A DNA stretch of 9,186 bases from Thermoplasmata archaeon (GTDB lineage: Archaea; Thermoplasmatota; Thermoplasmata; Thermoplasmatales; Thermoplasmataceae). The DNA is taken from the NCBI GenBank assembly GCA_021847855.1, contig JAJZOT010000045.1, forward strand, positions 1-9,186. Direction: 5' to 3'. Below are positions 1-6,651 of this stretch, piece after piece. Both the position numbers and the translations under genes were made by a program. Position 1 is the first letter of the stretch; every line of letters starts with the position of its first letter. Under the pieces are notes generated by a model that ran no database searches, was not told the DNA's origin, and saw only the letters and a program-made list of their open reading frames with translations.

Positions 1-277
1 AAAACTTTAATCGAATTATAATGACATCATCAAGCTTGTTAATGGAGCCACTGTCTGGACGCAACAGGAAAAAAACTGTTTTAAGGCTGTTTCTCAGTAG
101 CAAAGATAACATCGTTTCTATACGAGGATGGATCTAATTATTCAAAATTTGAATCAAAATGCTATGATCCGGCTCTGCCTACATGGAATTTCCGGGATAT
201 TCCTGTTTTCAAGAGTTTCGAGATTATAACCAACATTCAGTTTCCGCAGAACCTCTCTTGATTGACAGCTTATCTCT
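1..277. other. Left-edge stretch without a supported gene
   Basis: I see no complete gene here. Several short open stretches exist on both strands. The most protein-like is on the plus strand from about 85 to 261 and ends in TGA; it has ordinary-looking codons but no ATG, GTG or TTG start, and a stop lies just before it at 82-84. Another plus-strand frame is open from the window edge to 137, and a minus-strand frame is open from 112 to the edge. None resembles a family I recognise. There is an A7 run at 69-75 and a small 13-base palindrome at 141-153 (TTCAAA, A, TTTGAA). The region may hold decayed coding sequence or plain intergenic DNA. Confidence 0.5.
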
Positions 278-1441
278 TCATTTAAACTTTGAGAAGAGTA
301 AAAGTGGCATGAATATCAGGTCGTATAGGGCAATTACTTCCCACGCATAGGGAAATCCATAGTAGTGAAAAACGTATGTAAAGAGATACGACGACGGAAA
401 AGCTATTCCCATCTGTATGGAGTTAAGATAGCCAAGTGAAAGAGGAAGCTGCATTGGATCTACACCATCTAAGTCCGTAGGAACCACATACATAACGGAA
501 AACAGGATAATCGCACTTATCCCGGTCAGCATGGGAATGAATACAAGTACATACATCGGGACAAATGGAATCAGGGCTACGAGTATTGCCACCAAAAACA
601 TTGACATTACTATATATCTCCGCCTTCTTCCTGACCTGTCGGTCAGCGTACCGCCTATGATGCCTCCCAGAGCTCCTACCAGCATGAAGAGGGATGAAAT
701 TATTCCGCTTGCTGTCGGGCTCAAGTTTCTACCAATTTCAAGATAAGGAACGAGAAATGATGAGGCAGTAAACCACGTTCCGTAAAATCCTCCAGTGGAA
801 GCTCCCAGGAAGAAAAGGTTCCGGTTGTAAATTATTTTCTTGACGTGGGCAAGGTAAGCGAAAGGAATTGGATTACCTGCCTTGGGAATAACCAGCAAGT
901 TTTCTACAGACATTACGAGACCTATGGTGCTGCCGATGATCAGTGCGTCCTGCCATCCAAATTTTAGAATTATTATGGGCCATAACAGTATCGCCAGACC
1001 GCCGCCGATATTGAATGATGCATTATACATACCCATTCCAAGTCCAACTTTTTTTTGATGTATAAGTGTCCTGACAATTGCAGCTCCAGAGGAAAAGAAC
1101 ATCGCTGAACCAATTCCAGAGACAAATCTGAATATCAGGAGTAATGAGAAACTTGTTGGGATGGCGGTGAAAAGATTGAAAAGTGAAAGCACTGCGATAC
1201 CGATAATCGATGTTTTCTTGGCACCTATTCTTGCTGCAAGTATTCCAGAAGGGATCTGGAATGAAGCCAAGCCAAGTATGAAAAGGCTCTGTATCAGACC
1301 GTCCTGCGACCGACTCACTGAATAGAATTCGCCGATCAATATAATTGCAGGGGCGATGGTATACCAGTTAAGGGCATAAGCACCACGGGAAGAAAGAATA
1401 GAAAGTAATGGAATGAAACCCCTTTTATTTTGTACCTGCAC
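278..1441 (-). CDS. Major facilitator superfamily (MFS) transporter
   Basis: This is a 387-residue integral membrane protein, close to the usual MFS length of about 400, with around twelve hydrophobic segments. The loop after the second helix carries a motif-A-like stretch (GILAARIGAKK, about residues 67-76). The equivalent loop in the second half is clearer (GGTLTDRSGRRRR, about 263-275), as expected from the internal repeat of MFS proteins. A Gly/Ser-rich fourth helix with Arg105 (RFVSGIGSAMFFSSG) also fits. The family moves small solutes across the cytoplasmic membrane by uniport, symport or antiport; the substrate cannot be read from the sequence. The start is GTG: an in-frame TAG sits only four codons upstream, and no ATG occurs before the middle of the protein. 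An ATG at 1452-1450 is out of frame. The gene is divergent from the ribosomal operon and shares about 200 bases of upstream DNA with it. The family is secure; the function is not. Confidence 0.9.
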   Translation of the reverse strand: MQVQNKRGFIPLLSILSSRGAYALNWYTIAPAIILIGEFYSVSRSQDGLIQSLFILGLASFQIPSGILAARIGAKKTSIIGIAVLSLFNLFTAIPTSFSLLLIFRFVSGIGSAMFFSSGAAIVRTLIHQKKVGLGMGMYNASFNIGGGLAILLWPIIILKFGWQDALIIGSTIGLVMSVENLLVIPKAGNPIPFAYLAHVKKIIYNRNLFFLGASTGGFYGTWFTASSFLVPYLEIGRNLSPTASGIISSLFMLVGALGGIIGGTLTDRSGRRRRYIVMSMFLVAILVALIPFVPMYVLVFIPMLTGISAIILFSVMYVVPTDLDGVDPMQLPLSLGYLNSIQMGIAFPSSYLFTYVFHYYGFPYAWEVIALYDLIFMPLLLFSKFK

Positions 1442-1473
1442 CGACCCCCCATGCTAAAATACTTAATCAACAA

Positions 1474-1483
1474 TTCTATATGA
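1474..1483 (-). promoter_or_regulatory. Possible TATA box for the MFS gene
   Basis: On the minus strand this reads TCATATAGAA. Its centre lies about 38 bases before the GTG start, so transcription starting about 26 bases downstream would give a leader of roughly a dozen bases that includes a G6 run just before the start. A second AT-rich block at 1455-1466 is closer and would place the start of transcription inside the gene. The assignment rests on spacing and composition only. Confidence 0.3.
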
Positions 1484-1577
1484 TTTCCGGCTGAATGCAG
1501 GCACATATTGATCTTTCCCGTTGAAAAGCCAATCAAAAAAACAGTCTCATTTTGAGCAAACCATGTTCCTGGAGGAA

Positions 1578-1590
1578 TTTTGATAAAAAC
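1578..1590 (+). promoter_or_regulatory. Possible TATA box of the rpl11 operon
   Basis: The stretch TTTTGATAAAAAC lies about 50-60 bases before the rpl11 ATG. With standard archaeal spacing, transcription would begin near 1610-1615 and leave a leader of about 25-30 bases carrying a good Shine-Dalgarno sequence. An independent promoter is needed because spt5, which usually drives or precedes rpl11 in archaea, is not upstream here. Other AT-rich blocks (for example 1591-1597) could serve instead. Confidence 0.35.
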
Positions 1591-1626
1591 ATTAAAGTGT
1601 CCTTAATCAATTAGGGCGAACACACC

Positions 1627-1633
1627 AAGGTGA
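1627..1633 (+). promoter_or_regulatory. Shine-Dalgarno sequence of rpl11
   Basis: AAGGTGA is complementary to the archaeal 16S rRNA 3' end and sits six bases before the ATG at 1640. It fixes that start. Confidence 0.85.
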
Positions 1634-1639
1634 ATATCA

Positions 1640-2110
1640 ATGGCACAGTCAGTAAGTACTATGGTTGAGGGCGGCAAAGCGAATACTGGTCCACCGTTAG
1701 GACCGGCTCTTGGTCCGCTTGGTCTCAATCTTGGACAGATCGTCAAGGAAATAAATGAGAAAACCAAAGACTTTCAGGGTATGCAGGTTCCAGTTACAGT
1801 TACTATTATCGATGCAGCTACCAAGAAGTATGACATAAAGGTCGGGATTCCACCCACATCAGCACTCCTAAAGAAGGAGATTGGGATAGAAAGTGGAGCT
1901 GGAAAGAGAAAGGAAGCCGTAGCCGGCAACGCGACCCTGGAGCAAATCAAAAAAGTGGCGAGAATGAAAATAGACAGCATGTTAGCAAACGACCTCAGAG
2001 CTGCGGTTCTGGAGGTTCTTGGCTCATGCGTATCACTGGGAGTGACCGTTGAAGGCAAGGATCCTATGGAAGTCCAAAGCCTTATAAAGAAAGGGGAAAT
2101 CGCAATTTAA
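1640..2110 (+). CDS. rpl11: 50S ribosomal protein L11 (uL11)
   Basis: L11 binds the GTPase-associated region of 23S rRNA at the base of the ribosomal stalk, next to L10/L12, and helps couple elongation-factor GTP hydrolysis to ribosome movement. The 156-residue product starts with the hallmark N-terminal domain: a Gly/Pro-rich loop (GGKANTGPPLGPALGPLG, about residues 11-28) followed by LNLGQIVKEIN. The C-terminal half, from about residue 70, carries the rRNA-binding domain (PPTSALLKKEIGIESG, then a helix around KVARMKIDSML). The length is normal for archaeal L11. It is the first gene of the stalk operon. A 46-base gap separates it from rpl1, and that gap can form an RNA structure (described separately). 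The start is set by a strong Shine-Dalgarno sequence. Confidence 0.98.
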   Translation: MAQSVSTMVEGGKANTGPPLGPALGPLGLNLGQIVKEINEKTKDFQGMQVPVTVTIIDAATKKYDIKVGIPPTSALLKKEIGIESGAGKRKEAVAGNATLEQIKKVARMKIDSMLANDLRAAVLEVLGSCVSLGVTVEGKDPMEVQSLIKKGEIAI

Positions 2111-2144
2111 CTGTAGGAGAGGTTCAGCCTCGCATGCACTACAG
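2111..2144 (+). promoter_or_regulatory. Candidate L1-binding RNA hairpin ahead of rpl1
   Basis: Immediately after the rpl11 stop, CTGTAG (2111-2116) can pair perfectly with CTACAG (2139-2144). Inside it, G2117 pairs with C2133, A2118 faces G2132, and GAGG (2119-2122) pairs with CCTC (2128-2131) around a five-base loop, TTCAG. The five bases ATGCA (2134-2138) remain unpaired on one side, so the whole is two short helices joined by an asymmetric internal loop. The last paired base, G2144, is the first base of the rpl1 Shine-Dalgarno. L1 is known to repress its own mRNA in bacteria and in Methanococcus by binding a structure that mimics its 23S rRNA site, which also has a helix, internal loop, helix shape. 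The pairing is visible in the sequence; binding by L1 is inference. Confidence 0.5.
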
Positions 2145-2150
2145 AGGTGA
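2144..2150 (+). promoter_or_regulatory. Shine-Dalgarno sequence that fixes the GTG start of rpl1
   Basis: GAGGTGA lies six bases before GTG at 2157. It supports the GTG start over any downstream ATG, and it abuts the hairpin at 2111-2144. Confidence 0.85.
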
Positions 2151-2156
2151 AGTAAA

Positions 2157-2813
2157 GTGGCTTCAAGCAAAGAATTATTAGCACAGATAGAAGAGGTTAA
2201 AAAAACCTCAAAGGAGAGGAAGTTCAAGGAGAGCGTTGAACTTGCAATCAATATGAAGGAAATTGATCTCAGTGATCCAAAGAACAGGATTAACGAAGAG
2301 ATTCTGCTTCCCAAGGGAAGAGGCAGGGATCTCAAGGTAGCCGTTATTGGTACTGAGGAAATGCGCGGCAAAGCTAAAAATGCAGCTGATTTCCTGTATG
2401 GACCTGAGGACATTTCAAAATTCGTGGAAGATAAGAGAGCTTTCAAGAAATTGGCAGGACAGATTGATTATTTTATAGCTGAATCGACCTTAATGGCAAA
2501 TATAGGTAAATCTCTGGGTCAAGTTCTTGGTCCAAGAGGGAAGATACCGAAGCCGTTACCTCCAGGGCAGGAACCAACTCCCATTATTGGGAACCTGAAA
2601 AGAACGGTCAGAGCGAGAAGTAAGGATCGAAAAACTTTCCATGTTCCTGTGGGAACCAAAGATATGAATTCCGCCGATATCGCAGAGAATATTACCGCCG
2701 TGGTCAAGAGAATCATCGGTAAGCTAGAAAAGGGTTATGGAAACATTGATTCAATTTTCCTGAAAACCACCATGGGTAAAGCAATCAAGCTTAACTTGGA
2801 GGAATTAGAATGA
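2157..2813 (+). CDS. rpl1: 50S ribosomal protein L1 (uL1)
   Basis: L1 forms the mobile L1 stalk of the large subunit and helps move deacylated tRNA out of the E site; in several organisms it also represses its own operon. The 218-residue product has the size of archaeal L1. It shows the family's landmarks: the second-domain core (DLKVAVIGTEEMRGKA, about residues 58-73), the segment YFIAESTLMANIGKSLGQVLGPRGKIPKPLPPG split over about 109-141, and the rRNA-binding C-terminal strand region (TFHVPVGTKDMNSADIAEN, about 160-178, and FLKTTMGKAIKLN, about 201-213). Translation starts at GTG, supported by the Shine-Dalgarno sequence at 2144-2150. Its stop overlaps the rpl10 start as ATGA, so the two are probably translationally coupled. 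Confidence 0.98.
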   Translation: MASSKELLAQIEEVKKTSKERKFKESVELAINMKEIDLSDPKNRINEEILLPKGRGRDLKVAVIGTEEMRGKAKNAADFLYGPEDISKFVEDKRAFKKLAGQIDYFIAESTLMANIGKSLGQVLGPRGKIPKPLPPGQEPTPIIGNLKRTVRARSKDRKTFHVPVGTKDMNSADIAENITAVVKRIIGKLEKGYGNIDSIFLKTTMGKAIKLNLEELE

Positions 2814-3766
2814 GGCATCCAGCACAGTGGAAAGTTGATCTTGTAAACGATATCTCCAGAGAAATGGAGAACAGTCCAGTTTCAGCACTTATCAGCATAA
2901 AGGGCATTAGAAACGCCCAGCTCCAGAAGATAAGGAGTGACCTGAAGGGCAGAGTGAAGATCAGAGTTGTGAGGAGAAGATTGCTGTTCAGGGCTTTGGA
3001 AAATGCAAAAAGAGAGAACATAAAGGAACTAGGCAAACTGGCTGAGGGCCAAATAGCGATTGTAACTTCCGAAGAGAATCCTGCCAAACTATTCGGTCTT
3101 TTTGAGAGCACAAAACAGAAAGCAGCTGCGAGAGGCGGAGAATACGCTGAAGACGACATAGTTATTCCGGAAATGTCGACAAATTTCCCTCCCGGGCCTA
3201 TGATCAGCGAGTTTCAGAAGGCCGGACTCCAGACTGCCATAGAAAAAGGAAAAATCGTTATCAAAAAAGAGACTGTTTACGTAAAGAAAGGAGAGATTAT
3301 TCCCAAGGAAAAAGCCAAGATCCTTGAGAAACTGGAGATATTGTCAATCACTGTCGGCCTGAACCTGATTGGAGCTTACAGCGAAGGCATTGTGTTTAAC
3401 AGGGATGCTGTATCAATTACTGAGGAACAGGTAATAAGCGACGTAGCCAAAGCGTTTGCCCAGGCCAAAAATATCGCGCTCGATGCTATGTTCATTGTCG
3501 CGGAGATCGTTCCTCAACTCATAGTCAAAGCCAGGCTCAATGCAGAACAGTTGGCCATTGAGACTGGCACCGTTGATGAGAGTAATGTGCAGTTATTTAT
3601 ACTGAAAGCCATTAGGGAAGCCACTGCATTAAACAGCGAGACCTCCGGTGAAGCACACGAGGAGAAGAGTAACACCGGAGAAAGTGAGACACCAAAGAAC
3701 GCTGAAGAAACCGGGGAAAGTGCTGATGATAAGGCCTCAGAGGGCCTTAGTGCACTATTTGGATAA
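2810..3766 (+). CDS. rpl10: 50S ribosomal protein L10 / acidic stalk protein P0 (uL10)
   Basis: P0 is the spine of the ribosomal stalk: its N-terminal domain binds 23S rRNA beside L11 and its C-terminal helices carry the L12 dimers. At 318 residues this is the long archaeal/eukaryotic form, not the short bacterial one. In order it shows the rRNA-binding domain (about residues 1-105, with the basic stretch [17 protein letters not shown]), the archaeal insertion domain (about 106-182, containing [17 protein letters not shown] and [10 protein letters not shown]), a return to the core fold, and a helical L12-binding region (about 200-275). An acidic linker follows, and then a tail ending EGLSALFG, nearly the same as the L12 tail and known to contact elongation factors. 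It overlaps rpl1 by four bases. The next gene's Shine-Dalgarno follows its stop directly. Confidence 0.97.
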   Translation: MRHPAQWKVDLVNDISREMENSPVSALISIKGIRNAQLQKIRSDLKGRVKIRVVRRRLLFRALENAKRENIKELGKLAEGQIAIVTSEENPAKLFGLFESTKQKAAARGGEYAEDDIVIPEMSTNFPPGPMISEFQKAGLQTAIEKGKIVIKKETVYVKKGEIIPKEKAKILEKLEILSITVGLNLIGAYSEGIVFNRDAVSITEEQVISDVAKAFAQAKNIALDAMFIVAEIVPQLIVKARLNAEQLAIETGTVDESNVQLFILKAIREATALNSETSGEAHEEKSNTGESETPKNAEETGESADDKASEGLSALFG

Positions 3767-3773
3767 AGGAGGT
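3767..3773 (+). promoter_or_regulatory. Shine-Dalgarno sequence of rpl12
   Basis: AGGAGGT starts on the base after the rpl10 stop and lies seven bases before the rpl12 ATG. It is close to a perfect match to the 16S anti-Shine-Dalgarno, the strongest in the operon. That fits the need for several L12 copies per ribosome. Confidence 0.85.
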
Positions 3774-3780
3774 AAAAGAA

Positions 3781-4092
3781 ATGGAATATATATATGGAGC
3801 TCTACTGCTTCACTCAGCAGGAAAAGAAATCGATGAAGACAGCCTTAAGAAGGTACTGGCAGAAGCAGGCGTTAAATCTGACGCAGCGAGATTAAAATCT
3901 CTTGTTGCCAGCCTGAAAGATGTAAAAATCGACGATGTCCTGAAGAACGCTGCAACTGCAGCTGTCGCAGCACCCGCTGCTCCGGCTGAGCATAAGAAAG
4001 CAGAGCACAAAAAGGAAGAGAAGAAAGAAGAAAAGAAGGAAGAGGCTAACGAAGAGGATGCTCTCGCTGGACTCAGTTCTCTATTCGGATAA
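3781..4092 (+). CDS. rpl12: 50S ribosomal protein L12 (archaeal P1-type stalk protein)
   Basis: L12 dimers attach to P0 and recruit the translational GTPases to the ribosome. The 103-residue product has the archaeal/eukaryotic P1 layout, which is unrelated in fold to bacterial L7/L12. An N-terminal helical dimerisation domain (about residues 1-58, starting [18 protein letters not shown]) is followed by a flexible Ala/Pro hinge (about 59-69) and a Lys/Glu-rich charged run (about 71-92). It ends in the conserved hydrophobic tail [11 protein letters not shown], which binds elongation factors. The matching tail on P0 shows that both proteins display the same factor-binding peptide. It sits 14 bases after rpl10. 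Confidence 0.97.
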   Translation: MEYIYGALLLHSAGKEIDEDSLKKVLAEAGVKSDAARLKSLVASLKDVKIDDVLKNAATAAVAAPAAPAEHKKAEHKKEEKKEEKKEEANEEDALAGLSSLFG

Positions 4093-4101
4093 GGACTTTA
4101 A

Positions 4102-4284
4102 ATGGATTATTACGGATATTTCTGGGGATTGTTGAAATATTTTCTCCCCATAATTTTATTTATTATTTCTGTCGTCGTGGAACCAAATCTGATACTTCTG
4201 ATCATATCAGTCATCTGGATTATGACTTCGATATTTGTATCGGTTCTGCTTATGGATCAGGACAAAAAAGACAGCATCTACTGA
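4102..4284 (+). CDS. Small two-helix membrane protein of unknown function
   Basis: I do not recognise this 60-residue protein. It has an aromatic N-terminus (MDYYGYFWGLLKYF), two hydrophobic segments (about residues 13-29 and 31-50) joined by the short turn EPN, and a charged C-terminal tail (MDQDKKDSIY). It is probably a helical hairpin in the cytoplasmic membrane. It begins nine bases after the rpl12 stop, on the same strand, with AAGGA (4091-4095) six bases before its ATG, and a U-run follows its stop. It therefore looks like the last gene of the stalk operon. It does not match SecE (one helix plus an amphipathic segment) or Sec-beta. It could be a lineage-specific membrane protein that only shares the transcript. 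Confidence 0.65.
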   Translation: MDYYGYFWGLLKYFLPIILFIISVVVEPNLILLIISVIWIMTSIFVSVLLMDQDKKDSIY

Positions 4285-4289
4285 TTTTT
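4285..4289 (+). terminator. Possible U-tract terminator of the ribosomal operon
   Basis: TTTTT directly follows the stop of the 60-residue gene, and another TTTT occurs at 4321-4324. Archaeal RNA polymerase can stop at such U-rich tracts without a hairpin. The next gene is convergent, so transcription should end in this 59-base gap. Confidence 0.4.
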
Positions 4290-4343
4290 AAGTGGCTTGG
4301 ATTGTTACGCATAATTACTATTTTACCCCGTTTAATTACCGGT

Positions 4344-5783
4344 TCACGAGAATCCGCGTTCTGACATAGAGCTAAAAATACGACTGATTATTCTCTTTGG
4401 GGCGAGTATTATTATCCCGGCCAGGTACCATGCAATAATCGAGATAATGAAGAACAAGGGTGCGAATGCTGCAATGATTCCAGTTATTATAAACACAGAG
4501 AATGGCAACATCAGGATTAATGTGCTTATTGAAAGCTCATTTGAATTAAAGTCGTCCTTCATCTGAACCGGGAAAGTCAGTGCGGATACGTAAACCATTA
4601 TAACCGTAAAAGGGAAGAGTATAATGTAGCCAAATAGAAACAGGTTAAAGAAAAATTGGAATATTAACAGATGTTGAGCCATGTAGAGATAAGACGCACT
4701 CAGCATCAATGGAAGGAAAACTATCCACGGAACCAATGACCTGCTGATGAGGTAATGCCTTGATGAGATATGGGGCGGCATAGAGTTGAAAGACACCCAG
4801 AGGCGCTCATTAGCGATGGATAAAGATAACAGCAATTCAACTATTACGAAGAGATAAATAGTGGGGTAAATGGCTGGATAAACGAAAACAAGTGTTGGAA
4901 ACCCTGAAAACACTGTTCTTTCCACTACAATAAAAATTGAGATTACTGTAGAGATGGCAAAAAAGAGAGATGTTGGCAGCCTTCCAGAATTATCTATCTT
5001 GCCTCTTCGCAGTCTGGCAACAGAGATTCCATGCGTTTCGCTCAGGTTAAAGTGATAAATGGCTCGTATTCCTTTCTTTCCAGAAAAATCGATCATCTTC
5101 CTAACTTCGCGAGAACCTCCCGATCCCTGATACCTGAACCTTCCGTAGCTAACCTTGTCGAATGAATGCGTAGCCGCCAGAAATACTAACAGAGAGATAG
5201 AAATGGTTATGGCAGATGAAACATAGGGCGAACCGCTTATTATGGAGCCGATGGAATACGGATTCCCGATAATAGCGGAAAACGAGAAGACCGTTAACAG
5301 CAGTATCAACGCCCAGGAATGCCTTTTCTTCCAGGAAAGAGAAATAACCGTCAATGATGGGAACATAAGCAGAAAGAATGGTACATCAAGGTAATATAGC
5401 CATTCAGGACTATTTCCGTACCCTGTCAACAATGGTGTGAAACCGAATGTGAAGCACATAAACAGGCCAATGTACAATCCCGAAGTCCAGAAAACCGCCA
5501 TGGTCATGTCTTTTGAACTGACACCGTAATTGAAGAGAAAATCCCTGTCGGCTTTGATGAATATCATGCTCCCCATACCACCTGACATAATTACAGTGAT
5601 TGCAAAGAGCGTGGAGAAGAGGATTTCCTTACCTAATGCAGGCAATAGGATTCCGCCAGGGTGGAATAACGCAATCGCCAATCCCATAAACAACAAAAAC
5701 GCGTAAAATAGACCAAGGAATATGAACTGACCGAAGCTGATCCTTGAAGTCAGGAAGAATTTCAAGATATTACGCTCTGCCAT
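4344..5783 (-). CDS. ABC-2-type transporter permease with two homologous-looking halves
   Basis: This 479-residue protein is highly hydrophobic, with roughly twelve predicted membrane helices. About six lie before a soluble stretch at residues 209-268 and about six after it. In each half, the second or third hydrophobic segment is followed by a charged loop of the type seen in ABC-2 exporters: KADRDFLFNYGVSSKD (about 77-92) and ANERLWVSFNSMPPHISSRH (about 324-343). Such loops usually contact the ATPase. The protein is therefore likely a fused pair of ABC-2 half-permeases that would work with one type of ATPase subunit. Its start overlaps the end of the upstream ATPase gene by 14 bases, so they form one operon. 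The direction is probably export; the substrate is unknown. The family assignment rests on topology and neighbourhood more than on a strong motif. Confidence 0.75.
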   Translation of the reverse strand: MAERNILKFFLTSRISFGQFIFLGLFYAFLLFMGLAIALFHPGGILLPALGKEILFSTLFAITVIMSGGMGSMIFIKADRDFLFNYGVSSKDMTMAVFWTSGLYIGLFMCFTFGFTPLLTGYGNSPEWLYYLDVPFFLLMFPSLTVISLSWKKRHSWALILLLTVFSFSAIIGNPYSIGSIISGSPYVSSAITISISLLVFLAATHSFDKVSYGRFRYQGSGGSREVRKMIDFSGKKGIRAIYHFNLSETHGISVARLRRGKIDNSGRLPTSLFFAISTVISIFIVVERTVFSGFPTLVFVYPAIYPTIYLFVIVELLLSLSIANERLWVSFNSMPPHISSRHYLISRSLVPWIVFLPLMLSASYLYMAQHLLIFQFFFNLFLFGYIILFPFTVIMVYVSALTFPVQMKDDFNSNELSISTLILMLPFSVFIITGIIAAFAPLFFIISIIAWYLAGIIILAPKRIISRIFSSMSERGFS

Positions 5784-6480
5784 TCATCATCCTCGCAACT
5801 TTTGTCTCAAGTGTCTCCGCTGAATCTCCTTCTTCATTTATTTCTGCCAGAGTTCCGGACCACGATATCCTGCCGGAAGACAGAATCATGATGTGGTCCG
5901 TAAGCCTGTTCGCCGTTGACAGGATGTGTGTGGACACAAATACTGTGGATTTGGAGCTTCTCAGGAGTTTTACTGTTTTTTCCTGGGTTGGTACATCCAG
6001 GTAATTCAGCGGTTCGTCGAGAATCATTATTTCCGGCTTGTGTACAAGGGCCATTGATAGAGATAATCTCTGCAGGTTTCCTCTTGATAGTTTCGAGGAT
6101 TTGATTCGTTCATAGCCACGGACATCAAAGTATTCCATTATACTGTCTGCCGAGTCTCTCACATCCTCCACTCCTCTCAGCGCTGCTGCGTATTCGACGT
6201 TTTCTCTCACAGATAGCAGCCTGTACGGAGAGGCATCTTCTGGCAGATAGCCAATTTTCCTTTTAACATCCTGATTCTCTGGATTATTTCCAAGAATCTC
6301 CACTTCGCCTGATATCGGCCTCAACAGACCCGCAAGAATCTTTAGTGTTGTTGACTTTCCGGAACCGTTTGCCCCGATAAGGGAATATTTTTCACCACAA
6401 TCTATGCTGAAGTTAAGCCCATCTATAACATTGAAAGAATCATAATTGAAAATAACGTTTCTTACGGAAATACAGTTCAT
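5770..6480 (-). CDS. ABC transporter ATP-binding protein (ABC-2 exporter class)
   Basis: This 236-residue nucleotide-binding domain powers the membrane protein encoded just downstream. All key motifs are present: Walker A GANGSGKST (residues 36-44), the signature LSRGN followed by Gln136 (131-136), Walker B IMILDE (151-156) with the catalytic Glu, a D-loop-like LNYLD (158-162), and the switch His185 in FVSTHILS. The Q-loop position has Glu81 (IGYLPED), a variant common in ATPases paired with ABC-2 permeases. The C-terminal extension beyond about residue 200 is short (MILSSGRISWSGTLAEI). It is the first gene of a two-gene operon with a 14-base overlap. No Shine-Dalgarno is seen before the ATG, while a TATA-like element lies about 28 bases upstream, so the transcript may be leaderless or nearly so. 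The substrate is unknown. Confidence 0.93.
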   Translation of the reverse strand: MNCISVRNVIFNYDSFNVIDGLNFSIDCGEKYSLIGANGSGKSTTLKILAGLLRPISGEVEILGNNPENQDVKRKIGYLPEDASPYRLLSVRENVEYAAALRGVEDVRDSADSIMEYFDVRGYERIKSSKLSRGNLQRLSLSMALVHKPEIMILDEPLNYLDVPTQEKTVKLLRSSKSTVFVSTHILSTANRLTDHIMILSSGRISWSGTLAEINEEGDSAETLETKVARMMNGRA

Positions 6481-6502
6481 CAGCTACTAATGATCCGGGA
6501 TT

Positions 6503-6513
6503 GAAAAATATTT
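6503..6513 (-). promoter_or_regulatory. Probable TATA box of the ABC operon
   Basis: The minus strand reads AAATATTTTTC, centred about 28 bases before the ATG at 6480. With typical archaeal spacing, transcription would begin at or next to the ATG, which agrees with the lack of a Shine-Dalgarno sequence. Confidence 0.45.
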
Positions 6514-6514
6514 G

Positions 6515-6526
6515 CCAATTAATTGG
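6515..6526. promoter_or_regulatory. Perfect 12-base palindrome beside the ABC-operon TATA box
   Basis: CCAATTAATTGG is fully self-complementary. It sits directly upstream of the TATA-like element, over the position where TFB would contact DNA. A dimeric repressor bound here would block initiation. No regulator gene is adjacent, and AT-rich palindromes of this size can arise by chance, so the operator role is inference. Confidence 0.35.
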
Positions 6527-6631
6527 AATTGCGTTATTTTCAGGGTCTGCAGAATAAAAGGTATCGAAGATGAACTGGATGAGGTGCATCTTTTCAATCA
6601 AGAGTAGACCTATATTCCTTGAACAGTCAGG

Positions 6632-6637
6632 AAAAAA
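6632..6637 (-). terminator. U-tract terminator after the peroxiredoxin gene
   Basis: Read on the minus strand, a run of six T follows the peroxiredoxin stop after about 14 bases, after a CTCTCA stretch. No stable hairpin is evident, which is normal for archaeal termination. Confidence 0.45.
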
Positions 6638-6651
6638 TGAGAGTATTTTTT

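Noticed and set aside
69..75. T7 run (minus strand) as terminator of the MFS gene
   Set aside because: It lies about 200 bases after the MFS stop, and nothing links it to that transcript more than chance.
1336..1536. Minus-strand open frame overlapping the MFS start, reading through ATG at 1452 in another frame
   Set aside because: I considered a frameshift at the G6 run (1445-1450), but the MFS frame has a normal-length N-terminus from GTG 1441, so no correction is needed.
2033..2446. Minus-strand open frame across the rpl11-rpl1 junction
   Set aside because: It is antisense to two certain ribosomal protein genes; its Leu/Ser-rich composition is typical of a shadow frame.
2791..3159. Minus-strand open frame opposite rpl10
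   Set aside because: Antisense to the rRNA-binding domain of P0, with composition typical of a shadow.
4102..4284. The small membrane protein as SecE or Sec-beta
   Set aside because: SecE has one transmembrane helix after an amphipathic segment and Sec-beta one near its C-terminus; this protein has two adjacent hydrophobic helices and no matching motif.
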